Source of the DNA: an uncultured Pseudomonadales bacterium
GTDB lineage: Bacteria; Pseudomonadota; Gammaproteobacteria; Pseudomonadales; Pseudohongiellaceae
Direction: 5' to 3'
Length of the DNA: 64,000 bases
NCBI GenBank assembly: GCA_943789335.1
Contig: CALSTS010000006.1
Location: forward strand, 91,001-155,000
The notes below the pieces were generated by a model. That model was not told the origin of the DNA and searched no databases. It worked only from the letters and a program-made list of their open reading frames with translations. The translations under genes and the position numbers were made by a program. Positions 1 through 9,115 of the stretch are shown one piece after another (positions within the stretch are counted from its first letter, which is position 1; the number at the start of each line of letters is the position of its first letter).

Positions 1-495
1 ATGAAGCCAGGTATGTTGATGAGTACTCTGGAATTACTGGAGTTTCAAATTAGAGGATTCACGCCAGATGGCGTTGATGTGCATTTTCATCAGCGCGCCA
101 AAACAGATGGCAAAACAATCTATGCTTTCGAAAGTGTAGAGGAACAAATCGGCTTTATAGAGACAATGGGAGAAGGCGAAGAAAGCGAATACATAATGCT
201 TTCCCTAAGAGACCTGGAAAAGATAGATAGTGATATTGAAAGTATGATTTCTATATGGCGCAATGGTGAGTCTGATGATTTAGTCGATCTTTTTGTGGAA
301 GATATGGAAGTGAATACACCAGGGGTGTACCAGTCTCTCTTGTTTGACAGGAATCATAAATGGATGCCAACAGTAGAAGCTATGTTTGATGATGCTGATA
401 CTGAATTAGTATTAGTAGGTGTAGCACATTTGGTGGGTGATGACGGATTGGTACAACTTTTACGCGCAAGAGGTTATCAAGTAGAACAACTTTAA
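1..495 (+). CDS. TraB/GumN family protein, 3' part only
   Basis: This is the C-terminal part of a TraB/GumN-family protein, cut by the window edge. The visible 164 residues begin at the conserved Lys-Pro of the family (KPGMLMSTL) and contain the block equivalent to GVDVHFHQRAK, the glutamate segment FESVEEQIGF, and the diagnostic C-terminal VGVAHLVGDDGLVQLLRARGY. Family members are about 280-330 residues with an N-terminal signal peptide, so roughly the first half lies upstream; the ATG at base 1 is internal, not the start. GumN-like proteins are exported and resemble the TIKI/TraB metalloprotease fold, with conserved His and Glu residues, but their bacterial substrates are not established. 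A hairpin-T-tract terminator follows at 568-614. Confidence 0.85.
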   Translation: MKPGMLMSTLELLEFQIRGFTPDGVDVHFHQRAKTDGKTIYAFESVEEQIGFIETMGEGEESEYIMLSLRDLEKIDSDIESMISIWRNGESDDLVDLFVEDMEVNTPGVYQSLLFDRNHKWMPTVEAMFDDADTELVLVGVAHLVGDDGLVQLLRARGYQVEQL

Positions 496-567
496 AATAG
501 GCTTGTCATCTGGTTATGCAGCCTTTGCGTATTGGGAAAAAGTTGTGGCAATATGACCGATGCATTT

Positions 568-614
568 GTTGGTTTTTTCATAGGGAATTTTTATCATGTC
601 AAAACCAACTTTTT
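568..614 (+). terminator. Rho-independent-type terminator after the GumN gene
   Basis: A 9-bp perfect stem (GTTGGTTTT at 568-576 with AAAACCAAC at 601-609) closes a 24-nt loop and is followed by five T (610-614). It lies 73 bases after the GumN stop codon. It implies that the next gene at 686 needs its own promoter within the short stretch that also carries the 11-bp repeats. Confidence 0.6.
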
Positions 615-625
615 AACTTATGCAA

Positions 626-669
626 CAACTATGTAGCAACTATGTAGCAACTATGCAGCAACTATGAAG
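626..669 (+). repeat. Four tandem copies of an 11-bp repeat
   Basis: Four contiguous 11-base units of consensus CAACTATGTAG occupy 626-636, 637-647, 648-658 and 659-669; units 3 and 4 each differ by one base (CAACTATGCAG, CAACTATGAAG). The array sits between the terminator at 568-614 and the ribosome-binding site (GAGG, 674-677) of the gene at 686. The period is close to one DNA helical turn, and each unit contains a -10-like TATG core. It could be an operator array, a set of overlapping promoter elements, or a slippage-prone repeat that changes spacing. Function is not known. Confidence 0.8.
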
Positions 670-685
670 TAGCGAGGAAATATAA

Positions 686-1114
686 ATGACTGTTCTGGTC
701 GAAGGTGTATCAGTAATCATAAAGTTAGAAGCAATTAATAGAGTTATTCCTGATGGCTGGGAAGGCTTTCGGCAATATATGCCGAATTTCACCCTTTGCA
801 AAGATGACAAGCTTGCACGCTTTAGTTTTTTGGATAAGGATGGGGCAATGGAATTCAAAAATAAGTTGGAATCTTTAAATCTCGTTTATCAGGGGAGTGA
901 GGGTGCAGAAGATTTTGCGCTAGTCGATCAAATGTACGGGGTCACAACCAAGTGTAATTGGCTCGAATGCGGACACTTAGATATTCATAACGATCCGAAG
1001 AAGAAGGTTGCGGCTTGTCGACTTGCCGGAACCAGAGATGACACCATTGTAACGCCTGAAGGCTGGAAGTATGAAAATTCACTAACAGCTGAATATGGCC
1101 TGACTCCTTCTTAA
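686..1114 (+). CDS. Conserved-looking hypothetical protein, 142 aa
   Basis: I do not recognise the family. The 142-residue product has no signal peptide or membrane segment. It is a mixed alpha/beta, acidic-leaning soluble protein with four cysteines, three in the middle to C-terminal part (TTKCNWLECGHL and KVAACRLAG), which could allow metal or redox chemistry. The ATG is well supported by GAGG nine bases upstream (674-677). It stands alone: a terminator precedes it, an 11-bp tandem repeat occupies its promoter region, and the next gene is convergent. It is probably a cytoplasmic protein with its own regulation. Confidence 0.7.
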   Translation: MTVLVEGVSVIIKLEAINRVIPDGWEGFRQYMPNFTLCKDDKLARFSFLDKDGAMEFKNKLESLNLVYQGSEGAEDFALVDQMYGVTTKCNWLECGHLDIHNDPKKKVAACRLAGTRDDTIVTPEGWKYENSLTAEYGLTPS

Positions 1115-1275
1115 TAAGCCTAATTCTAGGGTTTAACTAATTTCTTTTGAATTTGCCTCCACTTTGGTTCGTTAGCAGGCATTTATGTTGAATATTTATT
1201 TGCTTAATCCCAAAGAGAAACAAAGCTTACAAAAGCATTGAAGTTCTCTTCATCAACGACTCACGCTTTATTAGA

Positions 1276-3285
1276 TCAGAATCTAGTATCAAAACTAAAA
1301 AATCCAACAACGACCGAAAACCATATGATAATCAATATACTGGCCACGAGCGCAATAGAACTAACTTTTTGGAACCACGTGGTTCTATCAGCTAATACCC
1401 TGCGCGCCGCAACTATGGAAATAAAAACAGCGATGATCGGTAAAATGGAAAAGAAATAGAGCATCATCATTAAACCTTCGCTACGAGATGCTTCCAAATT
1501 AAAAACTGAGCTACCCATCCAAGTCATAAATATACCCCAACTGAACAAATACAATAAAGTCAGTAAGGCTGCGATTGGCGCAAGCCTATAAACCATTTTC
1601 CTCGTGCCCTGGTAAGGGAATGGGACATTAAAGCGCCAACGGGCAAAGGCACAAACCGGCCATGCAAGAAAGGATAGAAAAATAACAACAAGTGCACCTA
1701 ATATAGATGGATTGAGCCATACGGAAGACCTGTACCATGGCACAGGCGTGAAGGTAAAAAGCGCTGGATCGGTCGCCAATGCGGTAACAACACCATCCTT
1801 AACCCGCGCAGCAAAACGCCTACCTGACTTGGACTGCCAGATCCACGGAGCGACTTCAAACATCGGATCACCAGTTCCAGACAATACAGGTATCCTTGGT
1901 GATAATAGTGCGCCTTCTTCGGTTGTCGACATTCGGAGTTGCGAGACATATCGTAAAAATGCAGTAGCATTTCCTTCTGAAGCACGGGACGATTCATATA
2001 CGCCTGCTGCTGTAGCACTATGTTCTATTGAGGTTGGCAAAACCTCGTTGACGTCAGACTCATACGGAAAATAACGATCGGTAAACTCATTAAGCATTGA
2101 ACTACGAAGTGTTGCAGACGCCGGACCGCCGGCACTATTTACAGATATATATAGCCCAACTCCATGATCTATTAATAAGGACAAGTTTGAATGAAACCAC
2201 ATCGTGTCTCCACCGTGTGACACAATATTCAGCCCATTGCGGTCTTCACGATAAAAACCAAGCGCAGTTCCGTTAATCGGAGGAAACTGATTATCCAGTG
2301 TTGTAAACATTTGATGGGCGGTTTCAGGCAGCATAAGGCCTGCACCATCGTTTAAATATGCAATCATAAACTTTGCCATATCATCACCAGTAGAGGACAA
2401 GGCACCAGCCGGCATAGGAACAATCACTTCAAAAGATTGTGCGATACCGTCTGAAGCCGTTTGGTAACCTTTGGACATGTTGGCAGCCAATACCTCAGGC
2501 AGTGGCTGGCGAAAACTGGAACGACTCATCCCCAGTGGTTCAAAAATATGGGTTTCTACATAGGTTGTAAAAGGTTCACCGGAAACCCTTTCAACAATGT
2601 ATCCTGCTAAGGAGGTCGCATAATTGGAATAAGCTGGTATTTCACCGGGATTATAGATCTGATTGGGAATGTGTGTAACAAGATACTCTCTTAAATCTGT
2701 ATCTACGTAGAATTCGTTTTCTATAAACAAGTCCTTCAAGACCTCCTGAAAGCCAGGCGTGTGGGTCATCAGATGTCGTAACGTTACAATACCTCGGCTG
2801 GTTGGTAACTCAAAGTCAAGATAGGTATTAACGTCAACGTCCAGGTCAATTCTCCCTTGTTCCAGCAATTGCATGACCGAGGTCCAGACAAACAATTTTG
2901 AAATGGATCCAGGTCGAAACAATGTTTCTGCTGGATTTACAATTTCATCTGTAGCTAAGTTAGAGTAGCCGTATCCGCGATTGGCCAACACCTCCCCGTC
3001 TTTAACCACGGTAACCATAGCGCCAGCAATATCAGCTGCTTCCAGAGCAAAAGGCATAAAGCCGTCAAGCCAAGACGATACATCGCTCGCTGTTAAAGAC
3101 GAGGTTTCTGTGGCGCCGAAACCTTGCACTTCGGCTATAAGAGAATCATTTTCTTGAGCATGACTTGCTATTGTGAAAATAAATAAGGGCAACGCAGTAA
3201 TAAATAATTTTCCACAGGCCACTAAGGCATTAACAGCAGCAACTCTGAAAATTCTGTAGTGTTTTAATTCGTTAAAGAAGAACAT
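1276..3285 (-). CDS. Beta-lactamase-family serine hydrolase with C-terminal membrane domain
   Basis: A 669-residue exported serine hydrolase of the class C beta-lactamase/DD-peptidase superfamily. An N-terminal hydrophobic segment (about residues 23-41, ending ASHAQ) is a signal peptide or anchor. The active-site motifs are in order: SxxK at Ser127-Lys130 (PGSISK), YSN at Tyr219-Asn221 and HGG at 357-359. The hydrolase domain runs to about residue 400, a beta-rich linker follows, and the last 140 residues hold about four membrane-spanning helices. The ATG is preceded by AGGGG at good spacing. Relatives include esterases, peptide hydrolases and penicillin-binding-like proteins; the substrate cannot be read from sequence. 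Periplasmic and membrane-tethered placement is inferred. Confidence 0.88.
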   Translation of the reverse strand: MFFFNELKHYRIFRVAAVNALVACGKLFITALPLFIFTIASHAQENDSLIAEVQGFGATETSSLTASDVSSWLDGFMPFALEAADIAGAMVTVVKDGEVLANRGYGYSNLATDEIVNPAETLFRPGSISKLFVWTSVMQLLEQGRIDLDVDVNTYLDFELPTSRGIVTLRHLMTHTPGFQEVLKDLFIENEFYVDTDLREYLVTHIPNQIYNPGEIPAYSNYATSLAGYIVERVSGEPFTTYVETHIFEPLGMSRSSFRQPLPEVLAANMSKGYQTASDGIAQSFEVIVPMPAGALSSTGDDMAKFMIAYLNDGAGLMLPETAHQMFTTLDNQFPPINGTALGFYREDRNGLNIVSHGGDTMWFHSNLSLLIDHGVGLYISVNSAGGPASATLRSSMLNEFTDRYFPYESDVNEVLPTSIEHSATAAGVYESSRASEGNATAFLRYVSQLRMSTTEEGALLSPRIPVLSGTGDPMFEVAPWIWQSKSGRRFAARVKDGVVTALATDPALFTFTPVPWYRSSVWLNPSILGALVVIFLSFLAWPVCAFARWRFNVPFPYQGTRKMVYRLAPIAALLTLLYLFSWGIFMTWMGSSVFNLEASRSEGLMMMLYFFSILPIIAVFISIVAARRVLADRTTWFQKVSSIALVASILIIIWFSVVVGFFSFDTRF

Positions 3286-3339
3286 ATATACCCCTGTATT
3301 TCGTATTATGAGGAGAGTTTAAGCTAGAATTCTTAAAAA

Positions 3340-3380
3340 CGTTAAGGTCTGCTTTAGATAAAAAGCAGGCGTTAACGAAA
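3340..3380. repeat. Palindromic REP-like element, copy 1
   Basis: An imperfect palindrome beginning CGTTAAGGTCTGCTTT and ending AAAGCAGGCGTTAACG forms a long hairpin with a short A-rich loop. Its reverse complement matches 4187-4220 over 34 bases with six differences, all transitions. The two copies lie in inverted orientation on either side of the Sel1 gene. I interpret them as a dispersed extragenic palindromic element; similar GTCTGCTTT/AAAGCAGAC hairpins occur in many proteobacterial genomes, from memory. Confidence 0.6.
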
Positions 3381-3441
3381 TTACTTATATCTTTATTGCT
3401 TATAAAAGCATTCCCATAGGCTTAGCTCCTGATTTTTTTGA

Positions 3442-4116
3442 TTATTCACAGTCTTGGAAGTCCGAGTCCCAGCAGCGGCTTACTAATTCTCGGGCTATAG
3501 ATAATTGCCCAATGCTCAATTGCCCTTCGATATCATCTCTAGCAGAAACGGACTCAGTGTCACCTTGCATGACTGCCATGGAAAACCAAACATAAGCTTT
3601 TATTTTATCTTGCAACACTCTAGTCCCAGTCCAATATTCTCGAGCTAAAGCAGATTGTGCATCAGAAGTTCCTTGGCCCGCACCTACGCGGAGCCAACTT
3701 ATTGCTTCGTTATAGTTTTGAGGGAAAAATGGGCCTCGAAAGTATAATTCTGAAAGGTAACGTTGGGCCTCCCAGCTTTCTAGTCCACCTGCCAAATGAA
3801 GCAATCTAAGGCCTTCTGATAAATCTAATGGATGTCCCGCCGAACTATTTATATACCGAACTCCTAACCCGTATAGAGCCTCTGGATGGCCTTGCTCTGC
3901 AGCTAAACTAGCCCAGCTTGTATAGTCTTGTAGATCCTCCGAAAGGCCACTTTCAAGATATGTATTCCAGCTTATCTCTCCTAAGTTAAATTGAGCTTGT
4001 GCATCACCTTGCTCAGCCAACGCTAAATTATTTAGAAATTCCTGAGAAGGCTCATCAGCACCTAACACCAAAGCTGGTGCGAGTAATAAAGAGATGATTA
4101 GTTTTCTATATGCCAT
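3442..4116 (-). CDS. Secreted Sel1-repeat (TPR-like) protein
   Basis: A 224-residue exported protein. A signal peptide (residues 1-19, cleaved around VLG-AD) is followed by tandem Sel1-like repeats with the usual A-x-G-x-x-x-A-x-x-x-L-G signature, for example AEQGDAQAQFNLGE, AEQGHPEALYGLG, and GAGQGTSDAQSALAREYWTG, ending with KAYVWFSMAVMQGD. Sel1 repeats build alpha-solenoid scaffolds for protein-protein contacts; no catalytic role is expected. Two cysteines near the C-terminus (SRCWDSDFQDC) may form a disulfide in the periplasm. The gene is isolated, flanked by inverted copies of a palindromic repeat (3340-3380 and 4187-4221). Confidence 0.85.
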   Translation of the reverse strand: MAYRKLIISLLLAPALVLGADEPSQEFLNNLALAEQGDAQAQFNLGEISWNTYLESGLSEDLQDYTSWASLAAEQGHPEALYGLGVRYINSSAGHPLDLSEGLRLLHLAGGLESWEAQRYLSELYFRGPFFPQNYNEAISWLRVGAGQGTSDAQSALAREYWTGTRVLQDKIKAYVWFSMAVMQGDTESVSARDDIEGQLSIGQLSIARELVSRCWDSDFQDCE

Positions 4117-4186
4117 TATGAGAATTCTTTTAGATAAACTGTCCTAAAACTATTACTTATGGATATTCTGGTCAAGTTTGGGGTAG

Positions 4187-4221
4187 TTTCATTAATGTCT
4201 GCTTCTTATCTAAAGCGGGCA
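4187..4221. repeat. Palindromic REP-like element, copy 2
   Basis: This copy reads TTTCATTAATGTCTGCTTCT then TATCTAAAGCGGGC. It can fold into a hairpin (GTCTGCTT with AAAGCGGGC, including G-T pairs) and is the inverted partner of 3347-3380. All six differences between the copies are transitions, consistent with an old repeat that has drifted. Confidence 0.55.
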
Positions 4222-4410
4222 TCTCTACAAAAACCGGGGAAAAGTTCATTGGGAATGTTACAAACCGGATTTTTGAATTGAGTAAAGTACTGGAGCAATT
4301 TAGATATTAAAAATTATAGAGTTTTTTGATTGATGGGGTTAACTTGGTAATGCCAATGAACAGTAATTATAGTGATGGTCAGATATCACCCTAAAATAGT
4401 GAGAAGATCG

Positions 4411-6006
4411 ATGTCAGAAAAATATTGGAGTCAACGTTACCCTTCTATAAGACGCCCTGTGATGGCAAGAAATGTTGTTGCTACGTCACAACCTCTTGCT
4501 GCGCAAGCAGGTCTGGAAATGCTGAGAAAAGGGGGGAATGCGATGGATGCTGTTCTAGCAACAGCCATTACTTTGACTGTTGTAGAACCGACGTCCAATG
4601 GAATAGGCAGTGACGCCTTTGCCTTATTTAATAAGGGTGATCAAATCCTTGGATTGAATGCTTCAGGTCGTAGCCCTAAAGCCTGGAATCCGGAGTATTT
4701 TTCCAAATATGAAGAAATGCCATTTCGTGGGTGGGACACGGTGACTGTCCCCGGGTGTGTCTCAGCCTGGGTCGAGTGTTCCAAATTCGGGAATCTTCCA
4801 TTTAAAGACCTCTTTGAGCCGGCAATACATTATGCCAAAGCAGGCTTTCATGTTTCTCCAGTGACTGCCAATGCCTGGAAGTTGGCGGTAGAAATTTTTC
4901 AAGACAGGGAAGATTTCATGTCTACTTTTTCAATAAATGGTCGTGCTCCGCTAGCCGGTGAACTTTTTAAAAGCCCAGGACATGCAACCTCACTAGAATT
5001 GATTGCAGAAACAAAGGGAGAAGCTTTTTATCGTGGAGAGCTCGCAGAAAAAATAGTTGCTCATGCGAAAGATCAAGGAGGCTTGCTACGCTTAGAGGAT
5101 TTATCGGAGCACCAGGCCAATTTGGTTGATCCCATTTCTATCGACATAGATAACCTCGACCTCTATGAAATTCCTCCAAACGGTCAGGGCTTAGCTGCGT
5201 TAATAGCACTTGGTATATGTCGTGAATTCAAGCTCGGTGACATGGACCCTGAATCTACAGATGCTGTCCACATACAACTGGAAGCAATGAAATTGGCTTT
5301 TGCTGATGTTCATTCCCATGTCAGTGATCCAAAATTTTTAGAAATTCCTCCTGAACAATTTCTTGATCGAGCTTATTTGAAGCGAAGAGCAGGAGAAATT
5401 GATATGAAAAAAGCTGGTGCTCCTGAAACTGGAATTCCACTTAAAGGTGGAACTGTTTATCTGTGCAGCGGAGATGCCGAGGGCATGATGGTTTCTTTCA
5501 TTCAATCTAACTATGCTGGGTTTGGTTCTGGCGTTGTCGTGCCTGGCACTGGAATCAGTTTGCAAAACCGCGGAGCTAATTTTGTGTTGACTGAAGGTCA
5601 TCCAAACCAGGTTGCTGGAAATAAAAGACCTTTCCATACGATCATCCCTGGAATGATTTGTCAGAATGGCAAACCTAAATCTGCCTTTGGCGTGATGGGT
5701 GGGCACATGCAGGCACAGGGACATTTACAAATGCTCCTGCGTCTCCACTTTTGGGGGCAAAATCCACAGACTGCTCTTGATGCTCCTCGCTGGATGGTTG
5801 GTGGGGAAAGCAACCTAAAACCTCAAGTGAATCTCGAAGAAGGATTTGCTGCATCAGTGATAGAAGAGTTAAGCAATCGTGGACACCAGATTCTTGTTCA
5901 TCCCGTTAGTGCTAGCTTTGGAGGCGGTCAATTTGTCTGGAAGATGGAAGATGGGTATTTAGCTGCCAGTGATCCGAGAAAAGATGGGCAGGCAGTCGGC
6001 TTATAA
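4411..6006 (+). CDS. Gamma-glutamyltransferase family protein
   Basis: An Ntn-hydrolase of the gamma-glutamyltranspeptidase family, which self-cleaves and transfers or hydrolyses gamma-glutamyl groups from glutathione-like compounds. The N-terminal part has the family hallmark AAQAGLEMLRKGGNAMDA and a GIGSDAFAL block. The predicted nucleophile is Thr348, in KGGTVYL, followed by the glycine-rich FIQSNYAGFGSGVVVPGTG and LQNRGANF. No signal peptide is present, unlike periplasmic Ggt, so a cytoplasmic enzyme is likely. I chose the ATG at 4411 because GAGAAG lies just upstream; an in-frame ATG at 4372 would add 13 residues. At about 531 residues it is full length. Substrate specificity is unknown. 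Confidence 0.9.
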   Translation: MSEKYWSQRYPSIRRPVMARNVVATSQPLAAQAGLEMLRKGGNAMDAVLATAITLTVVEPTSNGIGSDAFALFNKGDQILGLNASGRSPKAWNPEYFSKYEEMPFRGWDTVTVPGCVSAWVECSKFGNLPFKDLFEPAIHYAKAGFHVSPVTANAWKLAVEIFQDREDFMSTFSINGRAPLAGELFKSPGHATSLELIAETKGEAFYRGELAEKIVAHAKDQGGLLRLEDLSEHQANLVDPISIDIDNLDLYEIPPNGQGLAALIALGICREFKLGDMDPESTDAVHIQLEAMKLAFADVHSHVSDPKFLEIPPEQFLDRAYLKRRAGEIDMKKAGAPETGIPLKGGTVYLCSGDAEGMMVSFIQSNYAGFGSGVVVPGTGISLQNRGANFVLTEGHPNQVAGNKRPFHTIIPGMICQNGKPKSAFGVMGGHMQAQGHLQMLLRLHFWGQNPQTALDAPRWMVGGESNLKPQVNLEEGFAASVIEELSNRGHQILVHPVSASFGGGQFVWKMEDGYLAASDPRKDGQAVGL

Positions 6007-6061
6007 TCTAAGCGCTTTCCATGCCATATTTTCCATTACTCATTTCTAATCTGTAAAAAAA

Positions 6062-6084
6062 AACCCACTTAATAGTGGGCTTTT
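6062..6084. terminator. Terminator hairpin between convergent genes
   Basis: CCCACT (6064-6069) pairs with AGTGGG (6074-6079) around a four-base loop, flanked by an A tract on the left and CTTTT on the right. It lies between two convergent genes (stops at 6006 and 6118) and can serve both strands. Confidence 0.75.
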
Positions 6085-6117
6085 AAATTCTAATCAGCTT
6101 ATCAAATGCTGGTTATT

Positions 6118-7278
6118 TTAGTTGGCAGGTTCAAGTCGATAAATGGCTGTTGGTTCAGCATTACGGCTTTCAACGGCTAGATAGATATAACCATCTGGAC
6201 CTTGGCGGACATCACGAATGCGGCCGAGCCCATAAGCTAAAGTTTCTTCACGAACGACATTTTTATAATCATCATCCAGGATGACATGTGCAAGTTGCTC
6301 ACCACCCAGGCCACCTGCAAAGATATCACCGTGCCAGGCAGGAAATTTATCGCCGGTATAGATCATTAAACCTGAAGTGGCGATTGAAGGAACCCAGAAA
6401 TGTTGAGGCTGCTCCATTTCTATATTAATAATAGTTTCATGAATTGGTGTGCCAGGTCCGTAATTTACCCCGCGACCGATGACAGGCCAGCCGAAGTTGC
6501 TTCCAGCTGTAATAATATTTAGCTCATCGCCACCTTGAGGGCCGTGCTCGGTTTCCCATAAATCACCAGTTTCAGGGTGGAAAGCGAGTCCCTGTGGACT
6601 ACGATGGCCAAAGCTATAAATTTCAGGAAGTACACCGGCTTGCCCAACAAAGGGGTTGTCAGTAGGGACAGAGCCATCGTCATTTAGTCGAACCATGACG
6701 CCATGATGATTGCTGTTATCCTGCGCTGGATGAGCTTCAAGGTCGCCAGATGGAGGTGCCTGACGGTCGCCGAGACTAAGGTATAAATAACCATCATCAT
6801 CAAAGGCTATACGCCCACCAAAGTGGCTGGCTCCGCTAGCATCTGCTGCGAATATTTCTTCTACATTGGTAAGTCGGTCATTAGCAAAGCGACCACGCAG
6901 AACAGCGGTAGTTGAGGTATCTCCTTCAGCCCTGGAATAACTAAGATAGAGCATCTGGTTATTGGCAAAATCCGGATGTGGTACAACATCAAATAAACCG
7001 CCTTGACCTTCATAAAAAACCTCAGGTGTACCCGGTACAGCATCAGGTAATAGGCTTCCATTACGAATGATGCGGAGGCGCCCAGGTTTTTCAGTCACTA
7101 GCATGTCACCGTTTGGCAACCAGGCCATTGACCAGGGTTGAACTAAGTCATTAGAAACCATGTTAATGCGATAACCATAGTTTGACGCGAAATAAACATC
7201 TGATTGAGCGATTGCAGTAAGTGATGCTGAAAGCATCAGGCTCACTCCGGTTAATAGTAAAGATAACTTACGTAGCAT
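6118..7278 (-). CDS. PQQ-dependent aldose sugar dehydrogenase
   Basis: A secreted six-bladed beta-propeller of the soluble glucose/sorbosone dehydrogenase family (YliI/Asd type), which oxidises aldose sugars in the periplasm with pyrroloquinoline quinone. The signal peptide is residues 1-24 (ending TAIAQ). Family motifs include QPWSMAWLPNGDMLVTEKPGRLR, GQGGLFDVVPHPDF, SHFGGRIAFDDDGYLYLSLGDR, FGHRSPQGLAFHP, WETEHGPQGGDELN and GLGRIRDVRQGPDGYIYLA. The start is fixed by GGAGG six bases before the ATG at 7278; an ATG twelve bases further upstream overlaps that site and is rejected. About 386 residues is a normal length. No PQQ synthesis genes are in this window. Confidence 0.92.
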   Translation of the reverse strand: MLRKLSLLLTGVSLMLSASLTAIAQSDVYFASNYGYRINMVSNDLVQPWSMAWLPNGDMLVTEKPGRLRIIRNGSLLPDAVPGTPEVFYEGQGGLFDVVPHPDFANNQMLYLSYSRAEGDTSTTAVLRGRFANDRLTNVEEIFAADASGASHFGGRIAFDDDGYLYLSLGDRQAPPSGDLEAHPAQDNSNHHGVMVRLNDDGSVPTDNPFVGQAGVLPEIYSFGHRSPQGLAFHPETGDLWETEHGPQGGDELNIITAGSNFGWPVIGRGVNYGPGTPIHETIINIEMEQPQHFWVPSIATSGLMIYTGDKFPAWHGDIFAGGLGGEQLAHVILDDDYKNVVREETLAYGLGRIRDVRQGPDGYIYLAVESRNAEPTAIYRLEPAN

Positions 7279-7555
7279 AACTACCTCCATGCTGGTTTAT
7301 ATGTTTGTTTTTAAAGATAAAATGTTCAGCTGACAATCAATGATAAATTCATCTGAATAACATTGACCGAAAAGTATAAGAGCTTATATTACGCGTTACC
7401 ACCTTATTTTGTAATTTCCGAGAGCGCTCAGGCAGATTAGGGTGTGTGAAATTTTCAAGCAGTTTATTTTAAAGTGAGCATTTTCATTCCACTAAGAGAA
7501 ATATTCGCTACAATGGCATCCCCTTTTTTAGCAGTTCAAGGCAGTTTCAGTTTAG

Positions 7556-9013
7556 ATGATTCAATATGGGAAAAACCCGACTTCAGAAAAGAGTTCTGGG
7601 AAAATAGGTATTGGCGTTGATTATGGCACCAGCAATACAGCTGCTGCAGTCTTTGATGGCCAGTGGGTTTATCTGGTTAAACTTGGCGAGCATAACGATA
7701 TCATGCCCACTGCCGTCTATATTAATAGAGAGTTTAGTGCCAGCGTCGGGCAACAAGCAATAGCAGATTACATTGCTGGTAACCAGGGTAGAAAAGTTGA
7801 ACTAAGTGCCGAAGTGCTGGGTGAAGCGAGGACATCAACTGGGCAGATGGATCATGGTACGAACCTGCCAACCGAAGCTAATACTAACTTAGTCTATGGC
7901 CAGTCTTTTCAAGACTCGTCTATGCCTGGACGATTATTTCGCGGCGTTAAACGTTTATTGGGTAGTAAGAGCAATGAACGGATTATGGTTTTTGACCGTC
8001 CTTTCCGTCTGGTGGCGCTCATTACCCCTGTTTTATTACAGGTACATAAATGCTTAGTTGTTAAATTAAGTCAAATCGGCCTGTCTCTTAATGATAAGCA
8101 TCAAATTGATCATGCCTGTATAGGTCATCCAGTGAATTTTGAAGGTCAAGGAGAAGAACATAATCAACTCGCTTTGACTCGATTACAAGAAGCTTGCGGA
8201 CATGCAGGGATACACTCCAGAAATTTATTCGCTGAACCTAATGCCGCCGTGATGAGTTACCTAATGAACCGGGATGAGGTGAATGCGGAGGTGATACTGA
8301 CGATAGACTTTGGTGGTGGCACATTGGACTTATGTTTGCTCGCACAAAAAAATGGCGATTATGAAGTAATAGGAACACATGGAGTAGGGCTTGGCGGTGA
8401 TCATATTGATCAGACTTTGTTTAGATCTTTATTGTTTCCGCTTTTGGGAAAGGGGGAGCGCTGGCAGCGTGAAGTTGACGGACGACACGTTGATACACTA
8501 TTTCCCTTTGACGCAATTGAAGAGTTAATCATTAATTGGACAGTCAGTTACATGCTCAACCAAAATGAATATCTGACTCCCGTTAGAGACATGATGACAA
8601 AAGGTGGTGAGCTAACGACTAAGTTTGAACGGCTATATGACCTTATCACTCAGAATTATAGCTATCAGGTTTTCCAAAGGCTGAAAGAATGTAAAGAAAG
8701 GTTGTCTTCACAAGAAGAAGTCTTGCTGGATATTCCTGAAATTAATGTTTCTCTAGAGCTTAATCGTGAGCACTTTAATGAGCTTATTGCTAAACAACTT
8801 GCTCAGTTTACAACAGCAGTTTCTGATACCTTAGAAAAAGCTGGATTGACTGATAATGATGTTAATTTGGTGATTCGTACCGGAGGCTCATGCTTGATTC
8901 ATGCGGTGACGCAAATTTTGGAGCAACGTTTCCCAGGTAGAGTAGTTGAGCATGACCCATTTACCAGTGTTGCAGCAGGTTTGGCGATTGCAGATTATCA
9001 AATGCAAAATTAA
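7556..9013 (+). CDS. yegD: YegD-like Hsp70-family chaperone
   Basis: A 485-residue protein of the Hsp70/actin ATPase superfamily, resembling Escherichia coli YegD more than DnaK. The phosphate-1 loop is GIGVDYGTSNTAAAVFDG, the family-specific HACIGHPVNFEGQG follows near residue 195, phosphate-2 is TIDFGGGTLDLCLL, and the adenosine motif is VIRTGGSCLIHAV near the C-terminus. It has the ATPase core but lacks a canonical DnaK substrate-binding and lid region, as YegD does. A role as a specialised ATP-dependent chaperone is assumed from the family; its clients are unknown. It appears to be monocistronic, perhaps with the tiny membrane ORF at 9116. Confidence 0.85.
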   Translation: MIQYGKNPTSEKSSGKIGIGVDYGTSNTAAAVFDGQWVYLVKLGEHNDIMPTAVYINREFSASVGQQAIADYIAGNQGRKVELSAEVLGEARTSTGQMDHGTNLPTEANTNLVYGQSFQDSSMPGRLFRGVKRLLGSKSNERIMVFDRPFRLVALITPVLLQVHKCLVVKLSQIGLSLNDKHQIDHACIGHPVNFEGQGEEHNQLALTRLQEACGHAGIHSRNLFAEPNAAVMSYLMNRDEVNAEVILTIDFGGGTLDLCLLAQKNGDYEVIGTHGVGLGGDHIDQTLFRSLLFPLLGKGERWQREVDGRHVDTLFPFDAIEELIINWTVSYMLNQNEYLTPVRDMMTKGGELTTKFERLYDLITQNYSYQVFQRLKECKERLSSQEEVLLDIPEINVSLELNREHFNELIAKQLAQFTTAVSDTLEKAGLTDNDVNLVIRTGGSCLIHAVTQILEQRFPGRVVEHDPFTSVAAGLAIADYQMQN

Positions 9014-9115
9014 TTTCTGTAAATAAATTAAATAATTTTTATTATTTTCCAATCCAAGCATTGACCTCTTTATTTATTATCGCTGGTCCAATTCTTGGCT
9101 TTTTGTTACATAGCT

